DNA from: Timema cristinae
Taxonomy: Eukaryota; Arthropoda; Insecta; Phasmatodea; Timematidae
Reading direction: 5' to 3'
Length of the DNA stretch: 64,000 nt
Assembly: GCA_039000515.1 (NCBI GenBank)
Contig: JBCFYV010000012.1
Coordinates: forward strand, 128,474,652-128,538,651
The translations under genes and the position numbers were made by a program. Each line of letters opens with the position of its first letter. Position 1 is the stretch's first letter. Shown here in pieces: positions 46,675 to 58,200 of this stretch. The notes under the pieces are model-generated. The model had not been told where the DNA came from, did no database searches, and worked only from the letters and a program-made list of their open reading frames with translations.

Positions 46675-47018
46675 TAAAATATACTTATTTAACATAAGTG
46701 CCTCAATATTATTCAAACCGGAATGGGCTACCGTGAAGTTGGCCCTCTTCCCCCAATGTAAACATACTATTTGTGGGTTTGTCAAAACGGAACAAAAGAA
46801 AATCCCTCGCGGAACAATCCAGAACAAAGATTGTAATCATAAAAACTTGAACTTTTCATAATGATAGACCAATTACGGACGTAAAATGATGGATATCCAC
46901 CCAGAAATATAATCGAAGAGAACTCTTTTTGCAAGCTAATCAACACATCCCGGCCTTGTTACTCTGATGCTTCATCACTGACCAGCCAACGAAATTATCA
47001 AACCCTAAGTTCAAACAG

Positions 47019-49850
47019 TTGACCCACGGAGTATCAGCTTACGTCTATGCTTCTGTGCCCACAACAAGGCTGCTTTACGTACACTACCATGATAAAGCTG
47101 AAGTCATGTATCCATGCGAAGCTCTAGTTGCCAGTGGTAGTAATGCCTTTAAATATTACGTCGAATTTATTTACGTCGGGTGGACGATAAGTGACATTAT
47201 GATGACCGTGACAGGACTTATAGATGTAGATAAAGAGTTGCTGTTGTTTAAGAAGAAGAGGGCCGCCATTAGAGCTTCTTTCACGAAGATTGTGAAGACT
47301 ACAACAGATCTGTTTTCAGTTGATGGTGAGAAGGACTTAGTGGCCATTGAAACAAATCACCAGCTGTTGCAAGAAAAATAAACTGAACTTGCAAACCTAG
47401 ATGAGCAAGTATTGAATAGCCTGCTTGAAAGTGATGCATCGGAAAATGAATTGAGTGCAGAAATAGCTAGTGCAGATGAATAAATATCTAATTGGGCAAC
47501 TATGTGTAATCATTTTGGCAGATTTAAGGTGGTACATGATACCGATGTAGAGTCCGCAGTAGAGTTCGCAGCCGGTATTCAAACTGATTATAGAGGTAGA
47601 CACTGTTCAAAAAGTACGTGCAATTTCCCCAAGATCGAATTTAAGAAAATATGGGGGTGACATAACAGAGTTTGAGTTTTTTAAGCCAATTCGCTAAAAT
47701 TGATGAAGATGAAGATTTAGATGCAGCCGACAAATGCCATTATTTGATTCAGGTCAATTTAACTGGTTCAAGGGCTGTAGAAGTGGTCGAAAGTTTTCCT
47801 CAGACTCTAGAAAAGTATCCTAAAGCTATACAAAGTTTGAGATCTCGTTTTGGACGCGATGATTGGTCGAAGTTTATGTGTGGGAACTATGGAAGCTGAC
47901 TCTCAGAGTTTGTTGGATGGGATGCTGTTATCGACTATGTATGACCGTTTGGAAACTCAGATGAGAGCACTCGAGACTTTGGGAGTCCCTCACCTCTGAT
48001 AAGTATGCAGCAATGTTATACCCGATGGTTAAATCCTGCTTGACGGAAGATTTACTCCGTACTTGGCGACGTAGGGGTGCTTCAGGTCAAGGTGAGGGGG
48101 TTGCAGAGCCTAATGGACTTTCTCCGAAGGGAAGTCGAACAAGAAGAGCGCATCTGTCTTGCGGTAAAAGGTTTTAATATCAGTGGTGGAGAGGAAGTTG
48201 TAAAAGGTAAGAGGAGGAATATCCCCGGCCATGGAGAAACAAAGGTTTCTAGAGCAGCCGCATTAGTAGATACAAGAAATAGTCCTAGTTCAAACCTCCC
48301 ATGTGTATATTTTGTAGAGCATAACATTTTTCTGTAGATTGTTTTAAAACCAGACAATTGACCAGAGATGAGAAGCTTAAACTTATTGGGCAGAGTCGCT
48401 GTTGTTTTGTTTGTCTGAAAGGTGGACACCTTGCAAAGAGATGTAGATTAAACTGTTTTGATCTGTGATGAATAAACACAGTATTTTTCTTGGTCCCAAA
48501 CTAGAAACTAGTGTTCTTAAGTCTGGGGATAGGACAATTTGAAGAAAGACTTAACTGAAAGTACAAGGATTCCTGTGGAGAATACATTATCAAATAATTC
48601 TTGCTCTGAAATAATTCTTCAAACCCTTACTGTACGATTGAGGGAAAAGGAGTAATCCAATTGTTCGAAGTACTGGTAGACACGGGATCCCAGAGATCAT
48701 AAATTCTGAAGGAAGTGATGGGACGAATGGGATATACATCAATAGGGGAAGAACGTATTCGGATGCTTTATTTGGAGGAAACCAGTCAGGGGAAGTTTCA
48801 CACAAGCGTTTTTTAAATCCAGTTGGTAAACATCAAAACCGTTATGTATGCGACTTTGAAGTTCTTGATTATGACAAAATATGTTGTTCTGTGTCTTCCG
48901 CAAGAAAAGATTTGTGTCAGAGAGGACTACATCTGTTGTGCATAGAAATAAATGATGAGGTCGAACCGATAGAAGTTTTTTATAGGGGCTGATTTTGAGA
49001 GAAAAATACTTACAGGTGAAAGATCGTTTCTTAAATGTGGTTTGGTAGCTGTGAACACCTATTTAGGATGGACGCTACAGGACAGGGTTCCATGTAATAA
49101 GTCACTTTCTCCTTCCATGACCATAACTTCTTTGTTTGCTGAAGATATGCCCATTTTCACACTTTGGGATCTCGATGTTCGGGGAATGGAGTACCCAGAG
49201 AAGCGAAGGACAACTGAAAGAGAATTAGCCCATTAGAACATTTTAAATAAACTCTCAAATGGGATGAGGATGGTCGTTACATGGTTGAACTTCCATGGGG
49301 GGATGGACAACCCCTCTCCCTTCAAATTTCACAATAGATCAAAAGCATCTGGAAACAACGGTCCGGAAATTTGAAATCTCTTGAAATAGAAAGAGCCTAC
49401 ATAGAAATGTTTGAAGAGTGGAAGAGATAAGGAATCATAGAAGAAGGGGTTAATGCTAAGTGTAATGAGGGACATTATCTTCCCACCGACCGGTGATTAA
49501 GGAACAGGGTACAACGAAGATTCGTCCTGTGTTTGATGCCTCAACAAAGATGAATTCCTGTCCTTCGCTGAATGATTGCTTAAGGAAGGGCCGAAACTTG
49601 ATTGAACGTATTCGTCTCTCCTGATTCGCTTTAGAGTGGGAGCTATTGGTGTTATTGTTGATATAAATAAAGCTTTCTCGCAGATTGGACTTTGAAATGA
49701 GATCAAGATTTCGTACGGTTCTTTGGGAAACACCAAATGGGGAAAGCTTAGGAATCATAAAGCCGCAGACGGAAGCTGTTGTCAAAAGTGAAATTAGTGT
49801 AGTGCTTCGAAGAAACCATAACACTTTTGTTATAAAAGATTATATAAACT
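47019..49850 (+). pseudogene. Decayed BEL/Pao-like retrotransposon gag-pol
   Basis: The fragments are in BEL/Pao order. 47200-47660 has the Gag start (KELLLFKKKRAAIRASFT) and a FPKIEFKKYGGDITEF stretch like DUF1759, continued at 47672-47899 (HYLIQVNLTGSRAVEVV). Near 48380 a CFVCLKGGHLAKRC knuckle follows. At 48670 VLVDTGSQRS is the protease active-site region. At 49260 RYMVELPWGDG and at 49490 GTTKIRPVFDAS mark the reverse transcriptase start. Many stops and frameshifts break it, and it stops before the RT catalytic box. No LTRs are seen. It is certainly inactive. Confidence 0.8.
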
Positions 49851-51836
49851 AAGGCGGAATTAATTTGGGCTATGCAAGTTGTTTACAAAATAATGTATTT
49901 CAATTCGTACAATAATTTAGGTACAATTTTTCATTTGATGTTTCCCGAGTGTTCCATTGCCAATGCCTTTACCTTTGGTGGAGACGATGCTGCATACTTC
50001 ATTGTGCATGGCTTGGCTCCATTCTTTCATAACAATTTACTGGACCGCCTAAAATCATGTAACAACTTTGTCATTTGTTTTGATGAAGAGTTGAATAAAG
50101 TTATTCAAAGAGGACAAATGGACATTGTAATAAGATTCGGGGACAAGGAAAATCATAAAGTCATCAGTCGTTATTTAAACAGTTTTGTTTTTTCGATAGG
50201 AGCACCGCTGAAGAATTACTGAAGCATTTTCTGGATGGTATTTCTCCTCTTCCACTCTCTAAGTTGATACAAGTGTCAATGGATGGCCAAATGTCAATTT
50301 AAAGTTTATAACACTTCTTCAGGAACATATCAAATCTGTCAAAGACAATGAAGTATGTAGTTAGCTAAATCTGGGAACATGTGGGCTTCATGTTGTTCAT
50401 GGTTCCTTGAGAACAGGAGTGGAGTCTGTTGATTGGGATATAAGTAGCTTATTGCGTCACATGTACTACCTGTTCACTGACTCTCCAGCTCGTCGAGCAT
50501 TGTTTACCCAGTTGACAGGATGTGCATCTTTTCCATTGAAGTTCTGTGGTGTGCGGTGGTTAGAGATTGCAAAGTGCTTTCAAAGAGCATTAAAAATTTG
50601 GGACCATGTTGTTAAGTTTCTCAAAGAAGCAAAACTTCCTAAAACAAAACCTGTAGAGACACTGAAAAGAGCAGCCTGTGATCCATTCCTAAAGTGTAAA
50701 CTAAGCTTTCTGCAAGACAATTGCAGATGAATGTCAGCCTTTCCTGCAACGGTTCCAGACATCAAAACCAATGACTCCATTTCTTTTTGAAGCTGTAGAG
50801 AAACTTCTAAGATACCTTTTGAATCGTTGCGTGAAACCTGATCTGATGAAGTGCATGGGTCCAAAGTTACTGTCTATCGACACACAAAAATCAGAAAATT
50901 TGATCCTCAGCAAAAATATTGATGTAGGATTTGCAACAAAACGTTACTGCAATCACAGTAACAGAAACACAAAAACTAGAATTTATACACGAGTGCCGCA
51001 GTATGTTAACCCCCATAATTGCAAAAAATTATTTATTTATTTTATTTATTCAGTGTTTACAGGCCCGGTATCTTACAATCTTTAAATCCGGGCCGTTTTT
51101 TCACACAACTTTTACTTAATTTACACAATTTTAATATGAATTTCCTTTTTATCATTACAACACATATTTTGGCTCTTAACTTAAATGAAATTCAACTACC
51201 CTTAGCTCAATTTGATCCACCCCGGGTATATTACGCCTCCGGTACCCTCCCCCGCTAGGCCCTTCACAATGCTCGGGATTTCACTCCCGAGTCCGCCAAG
51301 CGCTCAGCAGAGGTGGGCATCCCCATAATAACCACCTGGGGAGGCGCCCTATCAGAGTTGGTGCCCCGCTACTTTCTACCCTTGGCAGCTGAATTTCCTA
51401 ATCTACCCCCTATCTAGTTCCCCCGTCCCTAATTATATATATTAACTACTAACTAAGCTAAGCTAAAATACTAAACTATTCTATTCCCATTACTGCCGGG
51501 GAAACACCATCACCCAGAGGGCTGCAGGGCAGCCGCCTTTCTCCATCTTGACTCTGAGGGCCCATCAACCACAACCCACCTCTCTTGTTTCCAAGGTGGT
51601 GGGTCATACGGTGCAGGGAACCCCTCAGAGTTCATAATCATTCCACTAACTTTTGTTCATACGACTGGAAAACTGTCTTCTGGATCTCAAGGGCATCCCC
51701 CGTTTTTCCTTCAGACACTCAGTCGTACTGGAATCCAGTTCCCAGGCTCGCGCTTGCTCCTCCCAGCACATACACATTTTTTTTTTCCCCGGCAAGAATT
51801 GTTACAGCTTATCCCCTTTTAACAATCCTTTTTTCC

Positions 51837-52337
51837 CTACTCACTCCCCGCTGAGACCGCACTAGTGTCTGTGTCAGTCCCGCCCTCCGTGTCGCTGTCA
51901 TCTTCTTCGTCATTGTCAGTGTCAACGTCCCGTCTTATTCGTCCCTGTGCCTCTTTAAGTCTGTCTATGTAGGCTGTCTTTGCTCTATCTGACGCTTCCA
52001 GTGCAATCTGGTCTAAGAATTTCCAATAGACTGGGTCCCTCAGTACTTCGCCTACTAATCTTCCCTGGATCTCTCTCTGGTAGTTCCTTCTTGCTTCTAG
52101 TGTAATGACACACTCAAGCACCACATGTTCAGGGGTTCCCTCCTCACCACATTGACAATTCCCCGACTCTATCAATCCCAGCTTCCTTAGAGATGCCGGG
52201 TACGGTCCCTTCCCCGTGATGAAGTGGACAAGACCCCGAGATGGCTGGAGGTGCTTATTCTCTAGTCTCTCAACCACATTTGGGAACAATTGATAAGTCC
52301 TCCTACCTGTCCCTTCTCTCCCAAACGTCTCTGCCAC
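51837..52337 (-). CDS. R1-like ORF2 C-terminal part
   Basis: A 166-residue frame: CQCGEEGTPEHVVLEC is the CCHC motif at the end of R1-clade ORF2, followed by an acidic tail rich in Asp, Glu and Ser (DTDNDEEDDSDTEGG). Confidence 0.8.
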   Translation of the reverse strand: MAETFGREGTGRRTYQLFPNVVERLENKHLQPSRGLVHFITGKGPYPASLRKLGLIESGNCQCGEEGTPEHVVLECVITLEARRNYQREIQGRLVGEVLRDPVYWKFLDQIALEASDRAKTAYIDRLKEAQGRIRRDVDTDNDEEDDSDTEGGTDTDTSAVSAGSE

Positions 52338-52448
52338 TCCTCCAACAGGACTATTTCCGCCTCTCCAAAAGTTCTCACATCGTGTGTGGTGAGGAGTCTC
52401 ACCTTCTCCAAGTTTCTCTTTTTTGCCAGTACGCCACAGCTTTCTTCC

Positions 52449-53296
52449 TTATGAGGGGGTTTCCAACGGCCATACACCTAGGGCCACACTCAATGCATCC
52501 GTTGCTACAGTCCGGTAGGCTCCCGTCAGCCTCAATAAGATGTTCCTCTGCAGACCCTGAATCGCCTTAGCCGGAGCGACATTGGTTAGTCTGTGAGCCC
52601 AGATGCACGCCCCATAGCTCACAATGGAGAGAAGGATCATCTGATGGTATGTCCTTATTATCCGCATAGGCAGATAAAACCGCCTCTGTCCCATGCTTAT
52701 AATTTTATTCATCACCGACAGAGTTTTCCCCATCACTCCCTCCATGTGCGCTGTGAAGTTCCTCTTTTCATCTAGGGTAACTCCCGGTATCTGACCGTAT
52801 GGCTTCTTCTTATAGATTTCGTACCTAACTTTATGGTCGGATCCCTAGCCAATCTACCCTTAAACAGCATGAAGGTCGTCTTCGCCGGTGCCATTTTTAA
52901 CTTGACACTTTTACACCAGGTGTCAAGTTCTTCAAGCACCTGGTTACGTTTTTCCTCTAAGTTCCTTCTCGAGTACCCTTCTATTACTATTAGAAGGTCG
53001 TCTGCGAAGGCAACCACACCCTGCGTCTCTGGCATCCCCTCCAACAAGTAAACACTGGTTCCAGGCTGACATCCCAAAATATCGGGCCACATACCGATCC
53101 CTGGGGACATCCCTTCGTCAGTAGCTTCTGAACCTTATTTCCTGGACATCTCAGGGTGGAGTATCTATTACGACAGTAGTCCTTAAGACTCCTATACAGC
53201 TGCCCCGGACACTGAATCTCTCTTAATCTGTCAAACATCGCCGGCCACCAGAGGTTGTCAAAAGCGCCTGAGATGTCCACAAATATTCCTACGACG
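52449..53296 (-). pseudogene. R1-like reverse transcriptase, frameshifted
   Basis: Three overlapping frames (53280-52990, 53110-52772, 52745-52449) make up one RT domain from the DISGAFDN box through AFADDLLI to YGACIWAHRLTN. The 5' half with endonuclease is absent. Confidence 0.85.
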
Positions 53297-54000
53297 TTGC
53301 AAAACTACAAGAAAGAAGTCCCTTAAACAGAGAGCTGTGAGAGGTTTGTCTTCATTGGATCCTTGTGTTATTCAACAATTCATCTCAACTGGGCCAGAAG
53401 AGATTTTCTTTTCTTTTGGAGGAACTCAATCATGCCAACATCATAAATGATGTTCTGACTGAAAATGTCAAGAAAGAATACTTGCATTTTTGCAACCTCA
53501 AAAAATCTCAGCTTCAAGAAATATTTGTCTTGTGATCAGTTTAGTGATGAGTAGGACTTGACACTATTTATGGTAGCTTTCTAATAGGAGATGCAAACTA
53601 CAAACATCTTTGAGAAGTAATAAAGATTTGCCTTGTCTTGTCGCATGGGAATGCAACTGTTGAAGGTGGTTTTTCAGTCAATAAATCTTAACTGGTTGAA
53701 AATATGCATGAAAAAACAGTCCTGCACAGTGTCACATTCATGATGAGATACTAGAAGCAGGAGGGATTAGAAATATACACATTAGTAAAAACATGTTGGA
53801 TTACGTGAGAGGTGCTCGGAAACGCTATCATGATATTTGGAGATGAAGAAGCAGGAAAGAAGTGAAGAAGACAAGAAGGCAGAAAAGAGGAAATTAGATA
53901 TACAAGTTAGAGATTTAGAAGGAAAAAGAAAAAAATTAATGATAGCAACTGAAGAGAAACGAGAAGCAATAGAAGTGAAGAAGAAACAAGCTTCACTTTA

Positions 54001-55080
54001 TTAAATATAGCATAGTATCTCATTGTATGACTTTTGATAATTTTAATAAAAAGAAAATTGACTTGAGACATGAATAATAAGAAAGCAGACACAGTTCCTC
54101 CTGTTGTGAGCTATTCAGTTCAGGATATGTACAGTTCAGGTAAAAATAAGATTGTAATTATACCAAACTTTTTAGTATGTTCTTAGTGGCCTGTTATTTA
54201 GTACGTATTTCTGCACATGATACCAAAGTGAATCAAGTTTGTTACAACTTTTCGATAGGGTTAGACATATTTAATTATTTTTCCATCATTTTCCCTGAAC
54301 TGAGGAAAATAGTCAGGGAAAAGTCAGGGAGATTTTTTTTAACAAATACTGTAGGAACCCTGTAATAGGAACTGCACTGGCATTTGCTGAGTGAGAGCAT
54401 AGAAAACTGCTATTCACGCCTTTCCTTTCCCCCAGTGATTTGAGTTTTCAACACTTTTTTTTATAAAACTAAATATTTAATCAAAGATAACATAATTAAA
54501 AGTATTCACTATAAAACATGTACAGCTAATATCAATTTATTCGCCCTGAATGTGGAAAAAGAGTTTATTTGTCAGGCAACGTGAGACCTGAAGAGGAGGT
54601 CGCGGTCAGTGTAAGGGGGGGGGGGGGGGGACGACGACACCGGCCTGACATCCTCGGACCAACTGACCACCGTGCTTGCAAGGAGCCCAGGGACAAGAAT
54701 GATATTATCTCGTGGTGTTTAAGTTTTGTTACAAGGTTTTCTAATAGCTGAATTGTTTAAAATGACTTGATTTAGTTCAAACTGGATCTCTGGAGGGTTT
54801 ACATGGTAAATAACCTTATCTAGTTTGTTGTATTAGACCTGTATTTTCTTGGAGAGAGAACGGAAACCCAGTGATAATTAACATGTATAAAACCACGCAG
54901 TTGTCGTGTTGAAACTCAACCTACCTCCCAGTAACGCTAATAGTCTGGTGAAATCAACACTTTACACCACTTGGCCACCAGTGTGAAGAATGTATAACCT
55001 CTTTATAACAATACTTGATTAAAACAATTGTTTGTGAAAACACCAAAGATGTCTGTTTCAGAACTGACTCACAAGTGGAG
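54001..55080. other. Upstream of SCCPDH; SINE-like fragment, no promoter identified
   Basis: 54895-54985 on the minus strand reads as a tRNA-like head (TGGCCAAGTGGTGTAAAG). A run of about 14 G lies at 54617-54630. No clear TATA or initiator was found for the gene starting at 55081. Confidence 0.4.
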
Positions 55081-55256
55081 ATGGAGGGATCCAAACTGGA
55101 TTTTGTCGTGTTTTGGAGCTACGGGTATCACAGGCAAATACACGGTGCTGCAACTGGTGGAGCTAGCCGACGATGTGGGAGACTTGAAGTGGGGGGTGGG
55201 GGGCAGAAGCCAAGACAAACTGGAGAGTGTGTTGCGACAAGTCTCCAGTAAGACTG
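55081..55256 (+). CDS. SCCPDH: SCCPDH exon 1, one extra base in a T run
   Basis: The start ATG at 55081 gives MEGSKLDFVVF, the expected short lead before the nucleotide-binding loop; the next bases GGAGCTACGGGTATCACAGG follow in another frame. TTTT at 55111-55114 should be TTT. An ATG at 55028 in the second frame makes a longer but non-family N-terminus, so I prefer 55081. The donor is GTGAGT, phase 1. Confidence 0.85.
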
Positions 55257-58200
55257 GTGAGTTATTAAACAACTCTAGGTAATCTAGAGTAGATACAACC
55301 AGTGCCTCGGAAAAGTGACTCGGTCACTTGTCGGTTTCAGGGAAGGACCTAAGTAAGATCAAGATAATACTCGCAGATGTGACCGACTTGCTTTCCCTGC
55401 GAGACATGACGTCACAGACTCACATTCTCATCAACACAGTGGGGCCATATAAACTGTATGGGGGAGCCTGTCGTCAAGGCTTGCATTGACAGCGGCTGTC
55501 ATTATGTGGACGTCTCGGCAGAGCCTCAGGTAACTTTTCTCAAGGTGCATTATTTATCTACCATACCTAGGGCTGCACAATGTCCTCTTGCACACATTAA
55601 AATAAATAACACCATAGCCCAGAAAGTAAAATTGTGAAGATATCTTGTAGTTGTGAGAACATTTCCATGCAGACCGGCTCTATTTGTTGCGTAGAAAGAT
55701 GATGTCCCGCAAAGAAATCCTCGGTGTCGATAAGATTGTCTGAATAACCTCTGAAAAGACTAGTTTAGCATCAGTGATGGCTTCACTAGGTAAACTGAAT
55801 ACTTGAGACAGCAAGGTGAACTGACCTACCCTAGTACATGCCAGAAGAACTCATGTCTGGCAGTAGTAACGATAGACGACTACATGTTGCTTGTTTTCAT
55901 ATTCATACCTATCCCTTCCTGCTGCTGTTCACCAAGCTACAACTCGTCCTCTGCTCTTGATGTCGCAGTTCATGGAGAGAATGCAACTTGAATACCACGA
56001 GGCGGCCAAACAGAAGAATGTTACATTATCAACGCTTTGGCTTCGATTGCATTCCTGTTGATCTTGGTACAGTCTTTCTTGTCAACAACTTTAAAGGTGA
56101 GCATTCTAACTGTTTGCTAAATCATTTATCTGGTTGGTGTTTTAATTAGAAATTGGATGCTTGAATCTCATGGTATTCAAGATTTGTAAACAATTTAAAA
56201 AAAAGGATCTCAGATACAGTTATGGAAACCTGGACTTGATATAACAATTTCAATCATTTGGTTAAAATTAATTATAAAGACTTGTCAAGTTGAGAGGTTA
56301 ACAGAATTACTAAATTTCATATATATAATTAATTTACATAAAGTGTTATTTTGTTGTCCATGACATAAATAGACTTGACAAACCTAATTTGTCAGTGGCA
56401 CAAAGGATTAAACTACTTTGTTTGAATTCAATTCCAAAACATTGCACTCCAAACAAAATTGTACATCCTTTAGAGATTCGAGGATTCAAATTTGTATCCG
56501 AGATTTGAAAGAAACTGTAATATTTGTATTGGAGCAGTACAGGATTGGACCCTTGTCTCGCCTATTCTCAACCCGTGTCATGTCATTCTAAGTTACCCAC
56601 TTGATGGTCCTGAGTCTCTGCTGTAATACTCCCTTATTCTCAACCCCGTGTCATGTCATTCTAAGTTACCCACTTGTGGTCCTGAGTCTCTGCTGTAATA
56701 CTCCCTTATTCTCAACCCGTGTCATGTCATTCTAAGTTACCCACTCGATGGTCCTGAGTCATTACTCGTAGAATTGAAACATGGTTTTTTAAGTACCTCA
56801 ATTAATAATCAAGTTTTCTTTCTTGTTCAGGTGATGTGAACTCTGTAGAGTGCTACTTGGAGGTTTGGCAGAACACTTTTATGATGGTAAGTTGTTTCTT
56901 TGTCTAGGGCGTTAGACTCACATTGCACTAAAGGTCAACAATAGTTCCTAGGGTTTTTTCTTGTTTTGAATGAGCTATACCACCGTCGACCTCACGAGTC
57001 TCGGGGTTAAAGTGCTCGCCTCAGTAGCTAGCTATTATCCCCACCACCCCTCGACAGTCAGTACTTTCCACAAGCTATATTATTGATAGTAATAAAGATA
57101 CAGTCTCTTAAATGGAAAATAACCAACAAATATTATGTTGATAAAAATGGAAATAAAGATAAGTGCAGTTACCCAACATTATTAAAAATTAAAATGATAA
57201 AACCCAAAAACCAATTTTTTTTTATAATGTAGACAAAAGTTAAAATTCATTCAACCACAAAACTTTTTTCAGTTTTTTTCATTTCATGTTCTAACATTTC
57301 TGCAAAACTGTTCTTCTTTTCACATTTCTTCGATACTGTATTTCTTTTTTGACTTAAGTCATTCTTTATTCACAGAAAAACTTCGCTCAATGGTTGCATT
57401 GCTATGAAGAGAACAAGAACTTGTTTAGTGAAATATTGTAGTTCCTGGGATGCATTTACTCTAGAAACAATATTCATGAAGAACTTATCAAGCTGGTCAC
57501 CACTTGAAGTGACTTCTTGCTTTGATACAAAGTCCAAGTAGTCTATTTTTACAACACCAGCTTGTACACTTGTCTTGTCTAGTACAAGTTATCCCATAGG
57601 TCCTGACAGATGGACGGAGCATGACTGCGGGGAGGGGACAAATAGCACCCTTGACAATTTGTAGGAGAGAGTACACTTTGTAAGAGTTTGTTGCAGAGAT
57701 CAACAAGGACTTTTTGTCAATCTCCTCTGAGCTGAAGTATCTTGATGTCTTTAATTCCTTTCAAAGCTGCTGATGTTCTGATTTCATGTTGGATTGTTTC
57801 TTTAAATCAACGGCTAACAATTTTTTGGAAGAATTTGGTGAATTCATTACATCATATTTAACAATTCTGTTCATCTCATAAAGTGCTCAAGTAGTTTATT
57901 TAGATCTGCAAACATAAATGGCAATGGAGGTTGATTGTTCTGATATTCGGTGAGAAATTGCTCCAACTCAAGTGAAACTGACAACATGAAGCCCAACTTA
58001 CGTCAGAAGTTCATCCTTCACAAAATTGCTTAATGTTTGAAAACTATCAGATTTTGGAGGATGCTTGTTAGAATAAAAATACTGTTTTAAATAAGACAGC
58101 ATTGACATTGCTCTCTCTAACACCCTTGAGTTTTCCACCTATCTAATAGAACAAAACTTCACCAGGAAAAGAGATGATTCTGTTATTCTCTGATAGTCTT

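Larger units (their letters stand above)
51027..53296 (-). mobile_element. R1-clade non-LTR retrotransposon, 5' truncated
   Basis: On the minus strand it encodes the last part of ORF2: VDISGAFDNLWWPAMFDRL (53280 on), GCPQGSVCGPIFWD, AFADDLLIVIEG (the catalytic FADD box near 53000), the thumb region (52745-52449) and a C-terminal CQCGEEGTPEHVVLEC zinc motif (near 52150). Frameshifts separate the parts. The 3' untranslated region has hairpins and ends in TTATTTATTTATT as read on plus. TTGCAAAA flanks it on both sides (51019-51026 and 53297-53304). Removing it restores the frame of the host hAT-like gene, which confirms both borders. Confidence 0.92.
49855..54000 (+). pseudogene. Decayed hAT-like transposase gene, split by a LINE
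   Basis: Fragments in order: ELIWAMQVVYK and AYFIVHGLAPFFHNNLL (49855-50222), CGLHVVHGSLRTGVESVDWD (about 50370-50440), FPLKFCGVRWLE (50530-50570), LEFIHECRSMLTPIIAK (to 51026), then after the LINE LQERSPLKQRAVRGLSSLDP (53305-53365), SHGNATVEGGFSVNKS (near 53640) and a basic Lys/Glu tail. The last motif is the hAT C-terminal dimerisation region. I recognise this as a hAT-like family common in animal genomes but cannot give a family name. At least three frameshifts besides the insertion make it non-functional. A sister copy lies at 57200-58740. Confidence 0.75.

Noticed and set aside
55028..55282. Longer SCCPDH N-terminus from ATG 55028
   Set aside because: It reads through the wrong frame before the T run (HKWRWRDPNWILSC); the frame from 55081 matches the family lead MxxxxxDFVVFGATG.
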